Shown: positions 27,429 through 36,338 of the stretch, piece by piece
Numbering within the stretch: position 1 is the first letter of the stretch
How the letters are laid out: every line of letters starts with the position of its first letter
Assembly (NCBI RefSeq): GCF_030347395.1
Contig: NZ_CP128170.1
Location: 2,480,001 to 2,544,000, forward strand
Source of the DNA: Microbacterium sp. ET2
Lineage (GTDB): Bacteria; Actinomycetota; Actinomycetes; Actinomycetales; Microbacteriaceae
Reading direction: 5' to 3'
DNA: 64,000 bases
The notes under the pieces: model-generated
Seen by the model: only the letters and a program-made list of their open reading frames with translations
The model's database searches: none
Told to the model about the DNA's origin: nothing
Translations under genes and position numbers: made by a program

Positions 27429-28273
27429 CCGCTCTCACCGTCGTCGTTCCCGCGCACGACGAGGAGGCCCTGATCGAGGGCACCCTTCGACGGATCCTGT
27501 CCGTGCCGGCCGGCGAGATCGATCTCATCGTCGTGGCCAACGGCTGCTCCGACGCCACCGCCGAGCGCGCGCGGAGCGTGGAGGGCGTCCGGGTGATCGA
27601 GACCGCGCGGGCATCGAAGATCGCCGCGCTCAACGCGGGCTCCGACGCGGTGGAGACGTACCCGGTGGCTTTCGTCGATGCGGATGTCGCTGTCGACGGC
27701 CAGGTGCTCCTCGAGCTGGCCCGACGGCTCGACGACGATGCGGTGGCACTCGTGGCCGCCCCTCGTCTGCGCGTGCTGCCGTCGCGATCGTGGTGGGTGC
27801 GTCAGTACTACCGTGTCTGGGCGCTGACCGATTACCGCACCACGGCGCACGTCGGCTCGGGCATCTACATGCTGAGAGAGGCCGGCCGAGAGCGATTCGG
27901 TGAGTTCCCCGACGTCATCGCCGACGACCTCTTCGTGCAGCGACTGTTCGCGCCCGACGAGCGCCTCGCGGTCGGTGATCTCGAGTTCACGGTGCAGGCA
28001 CCCGCGACCCTGCGCGCCCTCGTCGGCAGGAACGGCCGCATCGCGGCGGGCAACCGCCAGCTCGCGCAGGAACGCCCTGACCTCACCACCGGGGAGCGCG
28101 GGACCGGTGTGTCTCGCCTGGCGCGCCGGGTCGCTCCGCGGCCGGGGCTCTGGGCCGGCTTCGTCGTCTACTCGGTCGTGTACCTGCTGGCCCAGCGGCG
28201 GGGAGAGCGGATGCTGCGCAGCACCGCCCCGGTGCAGTGGACCCGTGACGACACCACCCGGGTGGTGAGCTGA
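27425..28273 (+). CDS. glycosyltransferase family 2
   Basis: A 282-residue GT2 enzyme: LTVVVPAHDEEALIEGTLRR, VVANGCSDATAERAR, KIAALNAGSDAV, FVDADVAVDGQVL, and VIADDLFVQRLF. Near the C-terminus a hydrophobic stretch (GFVVYSVVYLLA) may hold it at the membrane. It is coupled on both sides (ATGA upstream, TGATG downstream) with the polymerase and flippase genes. Confidence 0.88.
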   Translation: MTALTVVVPAHDEEALIEGTLRRILSVPAGEIDLIVVANGCSDATAERARSVEGVRVIETARASKIAALNAGSDAVETYPVAFVDADVAVDGQVLLELARRLDDDAVALVAAPRLRVLPSRSWWVRQYYRVWALTDYRTTAHVGSGIYMLREAGRERFGEFPDVIADDLFVQRLFAPDERLAVGDLEFTVQAPATLRALVGRNGRIAAGNRQLAQERPDLTTGERGTGVSRLARRVAPRPGLWAGFVVYSVVYLLAQRRGERMLRSTAPVQWTRDDTTRVVS

Positions 28274-29949
28274 TGACGACGACGAACCTCGCCCACAAGG
28301 CTTCGCGGGGCATCATGCTCACCATGGGCGGGCTGTGGGGCCGTGCCCTGCTGCAGATGCTGTCGACGATCGTGCTGGCGCGGCTGCTCACCCCGGCGGA
28401 CTTCGGCCTCATCGCCATGGTCGGCGCCGTCATGGGCATCGCCGAGCTGGTGCGCGACTTCGGCATGACCGGTGCGATCATCCAGGCGCAGAACCTCAGC
28501 GAACGCGTGTGGCGGAGCCTGCTGTGGCTGTCGGCCTTCTTCGGGCTCGCCCTGGCGGGCATCGTGGCGCTGTCGGCGCCGTTCGTCGCCATGCTCTACA
28601 ACGAGCCGCGGCTCGTGGAGATCACGCTGCTGATGGCGCCGGGGGTGTTCCTGAGCGGGCTCGTGATGCCGCTGCAGGCGCGCGCGACGAAGGACCTCAA
28701 GTTCGGCACCCTCGCCTCGCTCGATGTCTCGACGATGCTCGTCGGTGTCATCGCCGGTATCGTCACCGCGTTCCTCGGCTGGGGCTTCTGGGCCCTCGTC
28801 GCGATGGCCGGGGCGCAGTTCATCGTGCGCCTGGTCGTGCTGTGGGCGATCGTGCGGCCGAAGTTCGGCCCGCCGCGCATCGTCAAAGAGACCTGGGCCC
28901 TGGTGGGAACGGGCGGCAGCATCTTCGGCGCCGAGCTGCTCGGGTACGCCGAGAAGAACATCGACAACGTCATCATCGGTGCCCAGCTCGGCCCGACGGC
29001 GCTCGGACAGTACTCCCGCGCCTACGCGCTCTTCCTCCTTCCGCTCCAGCAGATGAACGGCCCGCTCGGCCGTGTCGCGCTGCCGGTGCTCAGCACCCTG
29101 CGCGAGCAGGGCGAGCGGTACCGCCGCTACATCCGCAGCGCGGCCCTCGTCATCGGGTACCTCACGCTGCCGACCTATGCGATCGCCGCTGCGGTCGCCC
29201 AGCCGCTCGTGCTGCTGCTCCTCGGCCCGAACTGGTCGACGGCGGCGACGATCTTCGCCCTCCTCGGCATCGCCGGGTTCGGGCAGGCGATCGGGCGCCT
29301 GCGCACCTGGATCTACATCTCCCTCGGCCATTCCCACCGCCAGTTCGTCTACGACCTGGTCGCCCGGCCGCTCATCATCGCCGGGTACCTGTTCGGCATC
29401 TGGTGGGGAGGGCTCTACGGGCTCGTCATCACCTACGGCATCATGACGCTCATCCTGCTCGTGCCCGGTTTCGCCTTCGCGATCCGCGGCACCTTCGTGC
29501 AGGGCCGCGACATCTGGGGACCGATCCTGCGGCCGGCGTTCATGGCCATCATCGCGTTCGGCGCAGCCTTCGGCATCACCCGGCTGCTGCCCAACGAGAT
29601 CGCGATCCTCGAGATCCTGCTCGGCATCGCCGCCGCGATCGTCTGTGTCGGGCCGCTGTTCCTCTTCCGCGCCTACCGCGGCGATGTGGCGCAGCTGATG
29701 GAGTTCGTCAAGCGCATGCGCAAGCCGCCGCGCAAGCCCGCCGCCGGCTCTGATGCCAGCGCTGAGGCGGACGCCGAGCCGCTCACGGCGCCCGTGGAGC
29801 CGGAGACCTTCGCCGAGGCGGCGATGGACGAGCCGGTCGTCCGCGAGGAGGAGGGCATCGTGCGACGTGACCACTCCGACCGCGGCCCGCACGACAGTCC
29901 GCGCCCGAGCGCGATGACCCGTCGCGAGTACCGGCGTCAGACCGACTGA
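28273..29949 (+). CDS. Wzx-like polysaccharide flippase (MOP superfamily)
   Basis: A 558-residue flippase/exporter with about 14 transmembrane helices. The N-terminus (GIMLTMGGLWGRALLQML, LARLLTPADFGLIAMV) matches the WzxC/RfbX branch. It moves undecaprenyl-linked repeat units across the membrane. A charged cytosolic tail of about 70 residues (from about 485) extends beyond the usual length. The ATG overlaps the upstream stop (TGATG). It converges with the frameshifted beta-helix gene 13 bp away. Confidence 0.9.
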   Translation: MTTTNLAHKASRGIMLTMGGLWGRALLQMLSTIVLARLLTPADFGLIAMVGAVMGIAELVRDFGMTGAIIQAQNLSERVWRSLLWLSAFFGLALAGIVALSAPFVAMLYNEPRLVEITLLMAPGVFLSGLVMPLQARATKDLKFGTLASLDVSTMLVGVIAGIVTAFLGWGFWALVAMAGAQFIVRLVVLWAIVRPKFGPPRIVKETWALVGTGGSIFGAELLGYAEKNIDNVIIGAQLGPTALGQYSRAYALFLLPLQQMNGPLGRVALPVLSTLREQGERYRRYIRSAALVIGYLTLPTYAIAAAVAQPLVLLLLGPNWSTAATIFALLGIAGFGQAIGRLRTWIYISLGHSHRQFVYDLVARPLIIAGYLFGIWWGGLYGLVITYGIMTLILLVPGFAFAIRGTFVQGRDIWGPILRPAFMAIIAFGAAFGITRLLPNEIAILEILLGIAAAIVCVGPLFLFRAYRGDVAQLMEFVKRMRKPPRKPAAGSDASAEADAEPLTAPVEPETFAEAAMDEPVVREEEGIVRRDHSDRGPHDSPRPSAMTRREYRRQTD

Positions 29950-29962
29950 GCTCGGGGAGGGT

Positions 29963-31217
29963 TCACCACTGCCAAAGGTCGCGCAGGGTGGGGACCTCGT
30001 AGTCGGGGATGGCCTGCTGGCTCATGATCTGCTCGGCCGACCATCCGGCGACCGCGGTGTCGACATTCCACGTGCCCGAGATGCTGGGCTGCTGCGATGA
30101 CTGGGGGGCGTAGCTCAGCGTGCTGTTCTCCACGCGCGTGAAGCCCATCCGCCCGATCGCCCCGCACACCACCGTGTCGGTCAGCTGCACGTCGCGGCAG
30201 CCGCCCGAGAACGCGTTGGGGACGCCCTGGTAGTCGCCGGGCCGCAGCGGGAAGATCTTCCACGGGAGTTGATCGCCGAGGATCAGGCAGTGCTCGTAGA
30301 CGGCCGAGCTCACCTTGTCCTGCAGCAGCTCCGCCGCGTTCGACGAGCCGTAGTCCACACAGTCGACGCTGGTGAACGGGCCGAACGGGCCCGACCCGGT
30401 GCCTTCGAGCTGGATGGTGTCGCAGTGCGCATCCGAACCCTCGGGCTTGACCGACGGGCCAAAGACGCAGCCGTAGCGCGAGATGTCGACCATCTCGTTC
30501 TCGTCGGTGGGGCGGATGCCGACGGTGTCCTCCGGGTTCTGGCGGAAGCCGAGCACCAGCTCGTAGAACGCCAGGTCGCGCCCCCCGCGGGTGACGCTGA
30601 GCGCGGAGAGGCGGCTCCATCCGACCTGGATGCCCGAGCACTCGGTCATCGTCAGACCGCCGGCGCCGACGAAGCCGAACAGGGACAGTCTTGCGCACTT
30701 GTCGATGCGGCTGCCCTCGGTGGCGAGACTGACCGAGCCTGAACCCCTCGAGCGGAGCGATCAGCACGTTGCGGCTCCACTCGGTGCTGCCGAGGTTCGC
30801 CAGGACGGCGGGGGCGGATGACCCCGAGCCGCCGCCTGCGAGCGTTCCGGGCTTCACTCGGATGACCGCGCCGGCGGCGACATCTTCCGGGGTGAGGCTC
30901 TCGATCTGCCGGGCGATGTCGTCCCAGTCGCACTCGGCGAGCAGCTCGGTGCCGGCACGCTCACCCAGCCAGGGCAGGTCTTCGGGGTAGTGAGTCGCGT
31001 TGGGCCCATAGGAGCGGGCGGCAGCCGGACGTGCCGACGTCGCCGGGCCCGTCTCGCTGGGGCCCGGCGACGTCGGTGTGGGCGATGGTGTGCGGGTGGG
31101 GGTTCGCGTGGGCCCGGCGCCTGCCGGGCCCGACGGCGAACACGCCGCGGCCGTGACGGCCACGGCGGCGGCGAGCCCTGTGGTGATCAGGGTGCGGCGG
31201 CCGAGCTCATAGCCCAT
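29963..31217 (-). pseudogene. lipoprotein beta-helix protein (paralog 3 of 3), frameshifted
   Basis: The N-terminal part starts at ATG 31217 with GGGAG 6 nt upstream, an RR motif (GRRTLITTG) and a lipobox-like VTAAAC, then a Pro/Thr/Ser linker and the module start YGPNATHYPEDLP. Near 30741-30744 the frame changes: reading on in the first frame gives RLGQSRHRGQ, while the next frame gives SGSVSLATEGSRIDKC and the rest of the beta-helix down to LRDLWQW. The paralogs have GWGTV and GVGTV at this place and the second frame gives GSGSV, so one extra A on the plus strand explains the break. The gene is either inactivated or wrongly assembled. Its first 31 bases overlap the end of the upstream GT gene. 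Confidence 0.85.
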
Positions 31218-32185
31218 GTAACTCCCGATTTCCGTATGAGTGTGAAGGGCGGCGGCGAGGTGTGAGCCACGGAACGATTGGCGGCCTCGACGAGATCGCC
31301 GGCTTCCAGGGTATCGGGAAAGCGCATCATCGCCAGTCCGCGACGGTTGAGCTCGCGGGCCACCTGTGCCTGGTGGCCGTCGATGTGCTCGTGTCGTTCG
31401 GCGACCCGGGGCACGAGGATCGGGTACTTCCCGACCTCCAGCGCGCTGAGAGCCGCACCGACCCCGGAGTGGGAGATGATGACGTCGGCTTCGCGCATGG
31501 CGGTGAGGAGCTCTGCGTGCGGCACGCTCTCCCGCGCCTCGATGCCGAGGTGCGACACATCGGCGTCGCCGGTCTGCCACAGCACCTCGTCGAAGTCCTT
31601 CACCAGCGGCGCCACGGCCTCGAGCATCGAGGTGAAGGGGTAGCCCTCCTGCGTGCCCACCGAGACGACGGCGCGCTTGGGCGCGCGGGCGGGTGTCTGC
31701 AGCGGCCCGGTCTCGAACTCGTCGAACACCGATCCGCCGTAGTGCCACTTCTCGTCGGCCCACGCCTGGTACTGCGTGTACGTCTGGATGCCCGGCACGC
31801 GCGAGATGATCTTGCCGGTCACCGACGGTCCGTCAGCCCGTGCGGCGCTTTCGATGTAGTGCGTCGAGATGCGGCGCATCGCCGCCTGCGGCAAGAACGC
31901 CACCGCCGGGCTCGAGCCGGTGCTCACCGCCTCGACGATGTTGTACTTGCGGAACACCGATGCTGCCAGCGGCAGCAGCTTCAGGAAGTTCTTGCCGTCG
32001 CGCGGTGCGGTGAAGGGGGCGTAGACCACTTCGCGCCCCTCGAGCAGAGATTCACTGAGTCCGTTCTTGAACGTCACCCAGAGCTGACGGTCTTCGGGAT
32101 AGCCGAGTCTTTCGGCGAAGCCGGCGAGTTGCCGGAGGTGTCCTCCCCCAGAGCACACCAAAAGGATTCGTTCTGCAGTCCCCAC
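31187..32185 (-). CDS. single-chain Alg14/Alg13-like (MurG-type) glycosyltransferase
   Basis: A 332-residue GT-B enzyme. The N-terminal half is Alg14/EpsE-like (LLVCSGGGHLRQLAGFAERL, EAVSTGSSPAVAF), and the C-terminal half is Alg13/EpsF/MurG-like (VVSVGTQEGYPFTSML, IISHSGVGAALSALEVGK, RHEHIDGHQ). In many EPS clusters these halves are two genes; here they are one chain. It likely transfers the second sugar onto a lipid-linked primer. GTG 32185 has CTGGGGG upstream. Confidence 0.85.
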   Translation of the reverse strand: MGTAERILLVCSGGGHLRQLAGFAERLGYPEDRQLWVTFKNGLSESLLEGREVVYAPFTAPRDGKNFLKLLPLAASVFRKYNIVEAVSTGSSPAVAFLPQAAMRRISTHYIESAARADGPSVTGKIISRVPGIQTYTQYQAWADEKWHYGGSVFDEFETGPLQTPARAPKRAVVSVGTQEGYPFTSMLEAVAPLVKDFDEVLWQTGDADVSHLGIEARESVPHAELLTAMREADVIISHSGVGAALSALEVGKYPILVPRVAERHEHIDGHQAQVARELNRRGLAMMRFPDTLEAGDLVEAANRSVAHTSPPPFTLIRKSGVTWAMSSAAAP

Positions 32186-32238
32186 TGCGATTCCCCCAGT
32201 CCAGTTTCTTCACTCCGAGCGAGCGCCCGGAGCGTCTG

Positions 32239-33426
32239 TCATCGATCGATAAGCCCCAGAATTTGTCGATGACGGGTCGTCCACGCGTTCGCGGTGACGA
32301 ATCGGGCGCGTTCGCGCTCGTCTTGAATGCCCTGCTCGAGCGCCTCATCGATGAGGCCCACGAAGTCCGTGACGGACGGGGCGAGATGGACGAGGTCGCC
32401 GAGACCTCGGACGGGTCGAAGATCGGTCGCGAGCACCGGGCGTCCCGCCGCCAGGTATTCGTAGACCTTCAGGGGGCTCATCGCTTCGGTGAGCGGTGTG
32501 GTGCGATGAGCGAGAAGGGTGAGCTCGGTGTTTCGGAGCACCGAGACGACCTCGGCGCGCCCGACCTCACCACGGATGTGGATGTTCGGCTCGTCGCGCA
32601 GCGGCGCGATGTACTTCGCGCTCGGCGCGGGCCCGATGAGCACGAGGTGCAGATCGCGCCGCGCGCGGGCGAGCGCGACGAGACCGTCGATGTCGAGGCG
32701 CGAGTCGAGCGTCCCGACGTACACGGCGCGCGGGCCGGGGATCTTGTCGAACCAGCGCGCGGGCTCGGGCTGAGGGCTCAGCCACTCGGCCGGCTCGATG
32801 CCGTTCGGCACCACGGCATGCGGGCCGGTGGGCTCGATGCGGTCGATGATCTCCTGCGAGACGGCGGCTACTGCGCGGCCGCTCTCGGCGATCCGGCGGT
32901 ATGCCTCTTTATATGCGGGCCAGTACCGTCGCCGTGCCGGCGAGCTCAACCAGTCGTCCCGGGCGTAGTACAGGGCAGGACCTGCCCAGTCCAGCTCGGT
33001 GAAACCACCGACGAGCGGGCTCGCGGTCACGAAGCTCGGAGTGGTCAGCTGCGCCTCATCAGCGGCCCGCTTGAGGATCTCCTCGTAGTCGGAGTAGACG
33101 CGGGCGACCTCGGTCACCTCGGTCGGGTCGGCGCGGGCGAGCCGCAGCGGGCTCACGTGCCGCACCTTCTCGGTGGTGCGCGGCCGGTGCGCGAAGTCGA
33201 TGATGCTCCGGGCCCAGCTGGTGGTCCACGAGCGGAACGGATCGGCCACGAGCACGCGGCGCACGTCGGGTGAGGCGATGAGCGTCGACACCAGTCGGTC
33301 GGGCGGACGCATCATGCCGCGCTTCTGGGCGTCGGCGAACGACTCGTACGAGAACGTGAAGACGAAATCGCGCGAGGGCTTCCTCGACACCTCGGGGGTC
33401 GGAGGCGTGGCATCGGCCAAGGTCAT
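32239..33426 (-). CDS. glycosyltransferase family 4-like
   Basis: A 395-residue GT-B enzyme. Features: DFVFTFSYESFADAQKRG start, VVPNGIEPAEW, VYVGTLDSRLDIDGLVALA, LVLIGPAP, and the donor-binding segment SPLKVYEYLAAGRPVLATDL. ATG 33426 overlaps the acetyltransferase stop (ATGA). It is part of a minus-strand set of GT4, acetyltransferase and GT4 genes. Confidence 0.87.
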   Translation of the reverse strand: MTLADATPPTPEVSRKPSRDFVFTFSYESFADAQKRGMMRPPDRLVSTLIASPDVRRVLVADPFRSWTTSWARSIIDFAHRPRTTEKVRHVSPLRLARADPTEVTEVARVYSDYEEILKRAADEAQLTTPSFVTASPLVGGFTELDWAGPALYYARDDWLSSPARRRYWPAYKEAYRRIAESGRAVAAVSQEIIDRIEPTGPHAVVPNGIEPAEWLSPQPEPARWFDKIPGPRAVYVGTLDSRLDIDGLVALARARRDLHLVLIGPAPSAKYIAPLRDEPNIHIRGEVGRAEVVSVLRNTELTLLAHRTTPLTEAMSPLKVYEYLAAGRPVLATDLRPVRGLGDLVHLAPSVTDFVGLIDEALEQGIQDERERARFVTANAWTTRHRQILGLIDR

Positions 33427-33980
33427 GGGAGCTCCCGGAGAATGCGTGCGGGGACTCCGGCGGCCACTGTGCGATCGGGCACGTCCGATCGCACGACGCT
33501 GTTGGCGCCGATGACGCTGCCGCGTCCGATGGTCACGCCGGGCATCACCACGACGTTCTGTCCGAGCCAGGCACCGCGCTTGATCAGCACGGGTGCGATG
33601 CGGTCGAGGGGCTGATCGCGAATGGGAACTCCCGGGTCGGCGAAGCCGTGCGAATGGTCGGAGATGTAGCATCCGCGGGCGATGGCGACCGCCTCTTCGA
33701 TCTCGACGCGCTCCACGGCGGAGATCGACGTGGTGTTCATGCGCACGCGGTCGTGGAGGATCAGGTGAGGTCCTTTTCCCTGCGCGTGCGGGACGGTCAG
33801 CCACGATCCGGCGCCGACGAGAACGCGCTCGCCGATGCTGATGTGCGCCGTGCCCGACAGGCGGGAGGGGAGGAGGATGCGCGAGCCGCGCCCGAAGTTC
33901 GCGAAGCCGCGCGCGGCAATGGCGGTGAAGACCAGGTCGCGGGTGCGCTGGATGCGATTGAGGATGTCGACGGTGTTCAC
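33423..33980 (-). CDS. hexapeptide-repeat acyl/acetyltransferase
   Basis: A 185-residue left-handed beta-helix transferase. Visible repeats: HISIGERVLVGAGSWL, RVEIEEAVAIARGCYISDHS, PVLIKRGAWLGQNVVVMPG, VTIGRGSVIGANSVVRSDVP, TVAAGVPARIL. The His in SDHSHGF is the usual catalytic base. It starts at GTG 33980, overlapping the upstream GT4 stop (GTGA), with GAGGGGG before it. Likely O-acetylation of a sugar unit. Confidence 0.9.
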   Translation of the reverse strand: MNTVDILNRIQRTRDLVFTAIAARGFANFGRGSRILLPSRLSGTAHISIGERVLVGAGSWLTVPHAQGKGPHLILHDRVRMNTTSISAVERVEIEEAVAIARGCYISDHSHGFADPGVPIRDQPLDRIAPVLIKRGAWLGQNVVVMPGVTIGRGSVIGANSVVRSDVPDRTVAAGVPARILRELP

Positions 33981-35128
33981 CGTGCCACCCCCTCGGGGGC
34001 GGTTTCGTCGGCGGGAAGACGCTCGAAGACCTCGACGGCCGGGGGGATCGCGTCGTCGGCGATGAGGGCGTGGGTGACCGCGACGAGCCGGGCCACGTAG
34101 TCGGCCTCGCTCAGGCCGCGGCGAGCCGCGACGTCGGGGTCGCTCAGCGGCGGGTCGGCGATGGCCGCTTCGATTCCGCGCACGAACCCGTCGACGTCGC
34201 CGACGGGGACGAGAGTGGATGCGGCGTCGGCGAGGTATTCGTCGATGCCGCCCGTGTCGCTGGCGACCACGGGCACACCGGCCGACACGGCTTCGATGGC
34301 GACGGTGCAACCCGAGGCGTGACGGTTCGGGCGCAGCGGCAGCGCGACCACCGTGGCGTCGGCGTAGGCGTCGGTGAGGATCTCGCGCTGCGTGACGGAG
34401 CGCACCTGCACGTTCATCGGCCACGACATGGCGCGCACGTCTTCGGAGAGCGAGATGACATCGAAGTCGGCTTCGGGCAGGCGTTTCGCGACGGCGGCGA
34501 CGAGCGGCCAGTCGCGATGCCGGTCGTTTCCGACGACGAGCACGCGAGGAGGAGTGGGGGGATCCGTCTCGGCGGTGCTGGTCTCGGCGGTGCGGGGTTC
34601 TGCGAAATGGGTTCCGAACGGCAGGCGCACGACGCGGCGCCCGGGAACGGCCTCGAGGGCGGCGTCGCGGTTGACGCGGCTGAGGACGACCTCGACGTCG
34701 ACGTGCTTCAGCAGACGGGTGAAGAGGGCACGGCGGGGCGCGGAGACCCCGGGCCAGAGGTCCCACAGCCACACCGATTGGGCGATGAGGCGAGCGCGGT
34801 AACGGCGCGGCGCCAGCATGCGCAGCAGCGCGACGGCGAGGTGCTCGCGTTCGGTGTGCGTCCAGACCACGTCGCTGCGGGCGATGAGCGCGCGATTGCG
34901 CCAGACGTGCACGAAATCGAATCCGAGAATGCGGCGCACGGTCATGCGCCACCAGTGGGCGAGGGAGTTTTCGGCGCGGTCAGCCGACCACTCGAGCTCG
35001 AACGATGGTTCGGCAAGGTGGTACGCGTACGGCGTGGCATCGGAGACTTCCCCCCGAGCATGCCGCACTCTCCAGGCGGTCGCGTTCAGCCCATGCCGAA
35101 CGACGATCGCCACACGTGGTGAACCCAT
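33977..35128 (-). CDS. glycosyltransferase family 4-like
   Basis: A 383-residue GT-B enzyme: RVAIVVRHGLNATAWRVRHA, VVWTHTEREHLAVALL, RVLVVGNDRHRDWPLVAAVA, and the donor site HASGCTVAIEAVSAGVPVVA. ATG 35128 is preceded by a G6 run 13 nt away rather than a standard SD. It is the first gene of the three-gene set ending at 32239; a further MurG-like GT follows. Confidence 0.86.
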   Translation of the reverse strand: MGSPRVAIVVRHGLNATAWRVRHARGEVSDATPYAYHLAEPSFELEWSADRAENSLAHWWRMTVRRILGFDFVHVWRNRALIARSDVVWTHTEREHLAVALLRMLAPRRYRARLIAQSVWLWDLWPGVSAPRRALFTRLLKHVDVEVVLSRVNRDAALEAVPGRRVVRLPFGTHFAEPRTAETSTAETDPPTPPRVLVVGNDRHRDWPLVAAVAKRLPEADFDVISLSEDVRAMSWPMNVQVRSVTQREILTDAYADATVVALPLRPNRHASGCTVAIEAVSAGVPVVASDTGGIDEYLADAASTLVPVGDVDGFVRGIEAAIADPPLSDPDVAARRGLSEADYVARLVAVTHALIADDAIPPAVEVFERLPADETAPEGVAR

Positions 35129-35246
35129 GTGTGTGTCCCAAATCCCCCCGACGTCGTCGGGTCGACGTCGATGTATCCACCGTATCGGTGATTCCAGGGC
35201 TCGCCGAATGCTGTAACCTGATCGTCTTTTGCCGTGCACATGGCCT

Positions 35247-36290
35247 TTACAGGCCGGGCGTGAGCACCGAATCGAACGCTTCGACCACGATGTTCGCCAC
35301 CTCGGAACGGTTGGGCGACAGGCCGTGGTCGGCGCCGTCGATGATGATCGCCTCGGACTCGTTGCCGGTGGCCCGCCAGGCCTCGGCGGTCTGCTCCGAC
35401 CACTCCGGAAGGGTGGTGTCGTCCGCGCCGCCGTGGATGAGCAGCAGCGGCTCGGTCGCCCGGTCGAAGAACGTGATCGGCGAGACATCCTGCCAGTACT
35501 GCGGGTCTTCAGGCGGGGCGGCGGATCCGGTGAAGAGCTCGTCGGCCTCTCCGCTGTCGATGTACTGCTGGATGAGTCCGCCGAGGTCGGAGGTCGGCGC
35601 CGAGAGCGCGATGACGAGGTCGGCGGCGCCGGGCGCGATGACGGCGGCGTCGATGGCGAGCAGTCCGCCGAGGGAGTGCCCGACGAGCCCGACGCGTTCG
35701 GGGTCGACTCCCTCGACCTCTCCGCTGCGCAGCATGCGGAGGGCGTTGACGACGTCGAGGGCCATGCCCCAGTCGAGGTAGGTGGTCCACCCGAAGTTCG
35801 GGTCGATCGCAAGGCTCGACGTGTCGGCGGGGTCGGAGCCGGCGTAGCCGCGCATGTCGACCGCGAGCACGGTGTAGCCCGCTTCGAGCAGGGCCCGCTG
35901 CTCGGCGATGAGGTCGCCGCCGGGTTCGTAGTCGGCGGGGTCGACGCTGCCGTGGACGGCGACGACGGCCGGTCGGGGGCCGTCGCCGGGCGGTGTGCGC
36001 AGCACCCCGGTCACGTTCGTTCCGCCGCTGTCGTAGCTGACCAGCACCGCCGTCTCGTCGGCGATCGCCGTCGCCGGCTCACCGAGCACGAGCTCGGGAG
36101 TGGATGCCGGGGCGTCGATCATCGTGCGGAGCGTCGACGTGTCGACCGGCTCCGCCTCGGTCACGGTCGGTGTCGGCGTCGGTTCGACGACCGGTTCCGG
36201 CGCGCAGCCGGCCACCACGATCACGGTCGCCGCGACGAGCGCAGCCGAAAAAATGCGTGCGCGGTTCCCCCACGCGCGAGCGTCCCCCAT
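35247..36290 (-). CDS. alpha/beta-hydrolase lipoprotein
   Basis: A 347-residue exported serine hydrolase of the dienelactone hydrolase/prolyl oligopeptidase-like group. The signal peptide ends in lipobox VVAGC (Cys29), followed by a Pro/Thr stretch. The catalytic triad is visible: nucleophile Ser206 in GHSLGG, Asp290 or Asp291 in IHGGADDT, His322 in GADHGL. It sits outside the membrane and may remove acyl groups from surface glycans or lipids; that is inferred from the FAAL/acyltransferase context. The message is probably leaderless, with TAATCT 6 nt before ATG 36290. Confidence 0.85.
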   Translation of the reverse strand: MGDARAWGNRARIFSAALVAATVIVVAGCAPEPVVEPTPTPTVTEAEPVDTSTLRTMIDAPASTPELVLGEPATAIADETAVLVSYDSGGTNVTGVLRTPPGDGPRPAVVAVHGSVDPADYEPGGDLIAEQRALLEAGYTVLAVDMRGYAGSDPADTSSLAIDPNFGWTTYLDWGMALDVVNALRMLRSGEVEGVDPERVGLVGHSLGGLLAIDAAVIAPGAADLVIALSAPTSDLGGLIQQYIDSGEADELFTGSAAPPEDPQYWQDVSPITFFDRATEPLLLIHGGADDTTLPEWSEQTAEAWRATGNESEAIIIDGADHGLSPNRSEVANIVVEAFDSVLTPGL

Positions 36291-36296
36291 GCCTGG

Positions 36297-36302
36297 AGAT
36301 TA
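36297..36302 (-). promoter_or_regulatory. leaderless -10 box of the alpha/beta-hydrolase gene
   Basis: TAATCT on the minus strand lies exactly 6 nt before the ATG, so transcription should begin at or next to the start codon. Confidence 0.6.
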
Positions 36303-36338
36303 CCCGGCGAATGTTTCCAGTTTTGACAGCGGGCGTCC

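Noticed and set aside
28168..29892. Long minus-strand open frame opposite the flippase gene
   Set aside because: Same shadow composition; the plus strand encodes a convincing 14-helix flippase.
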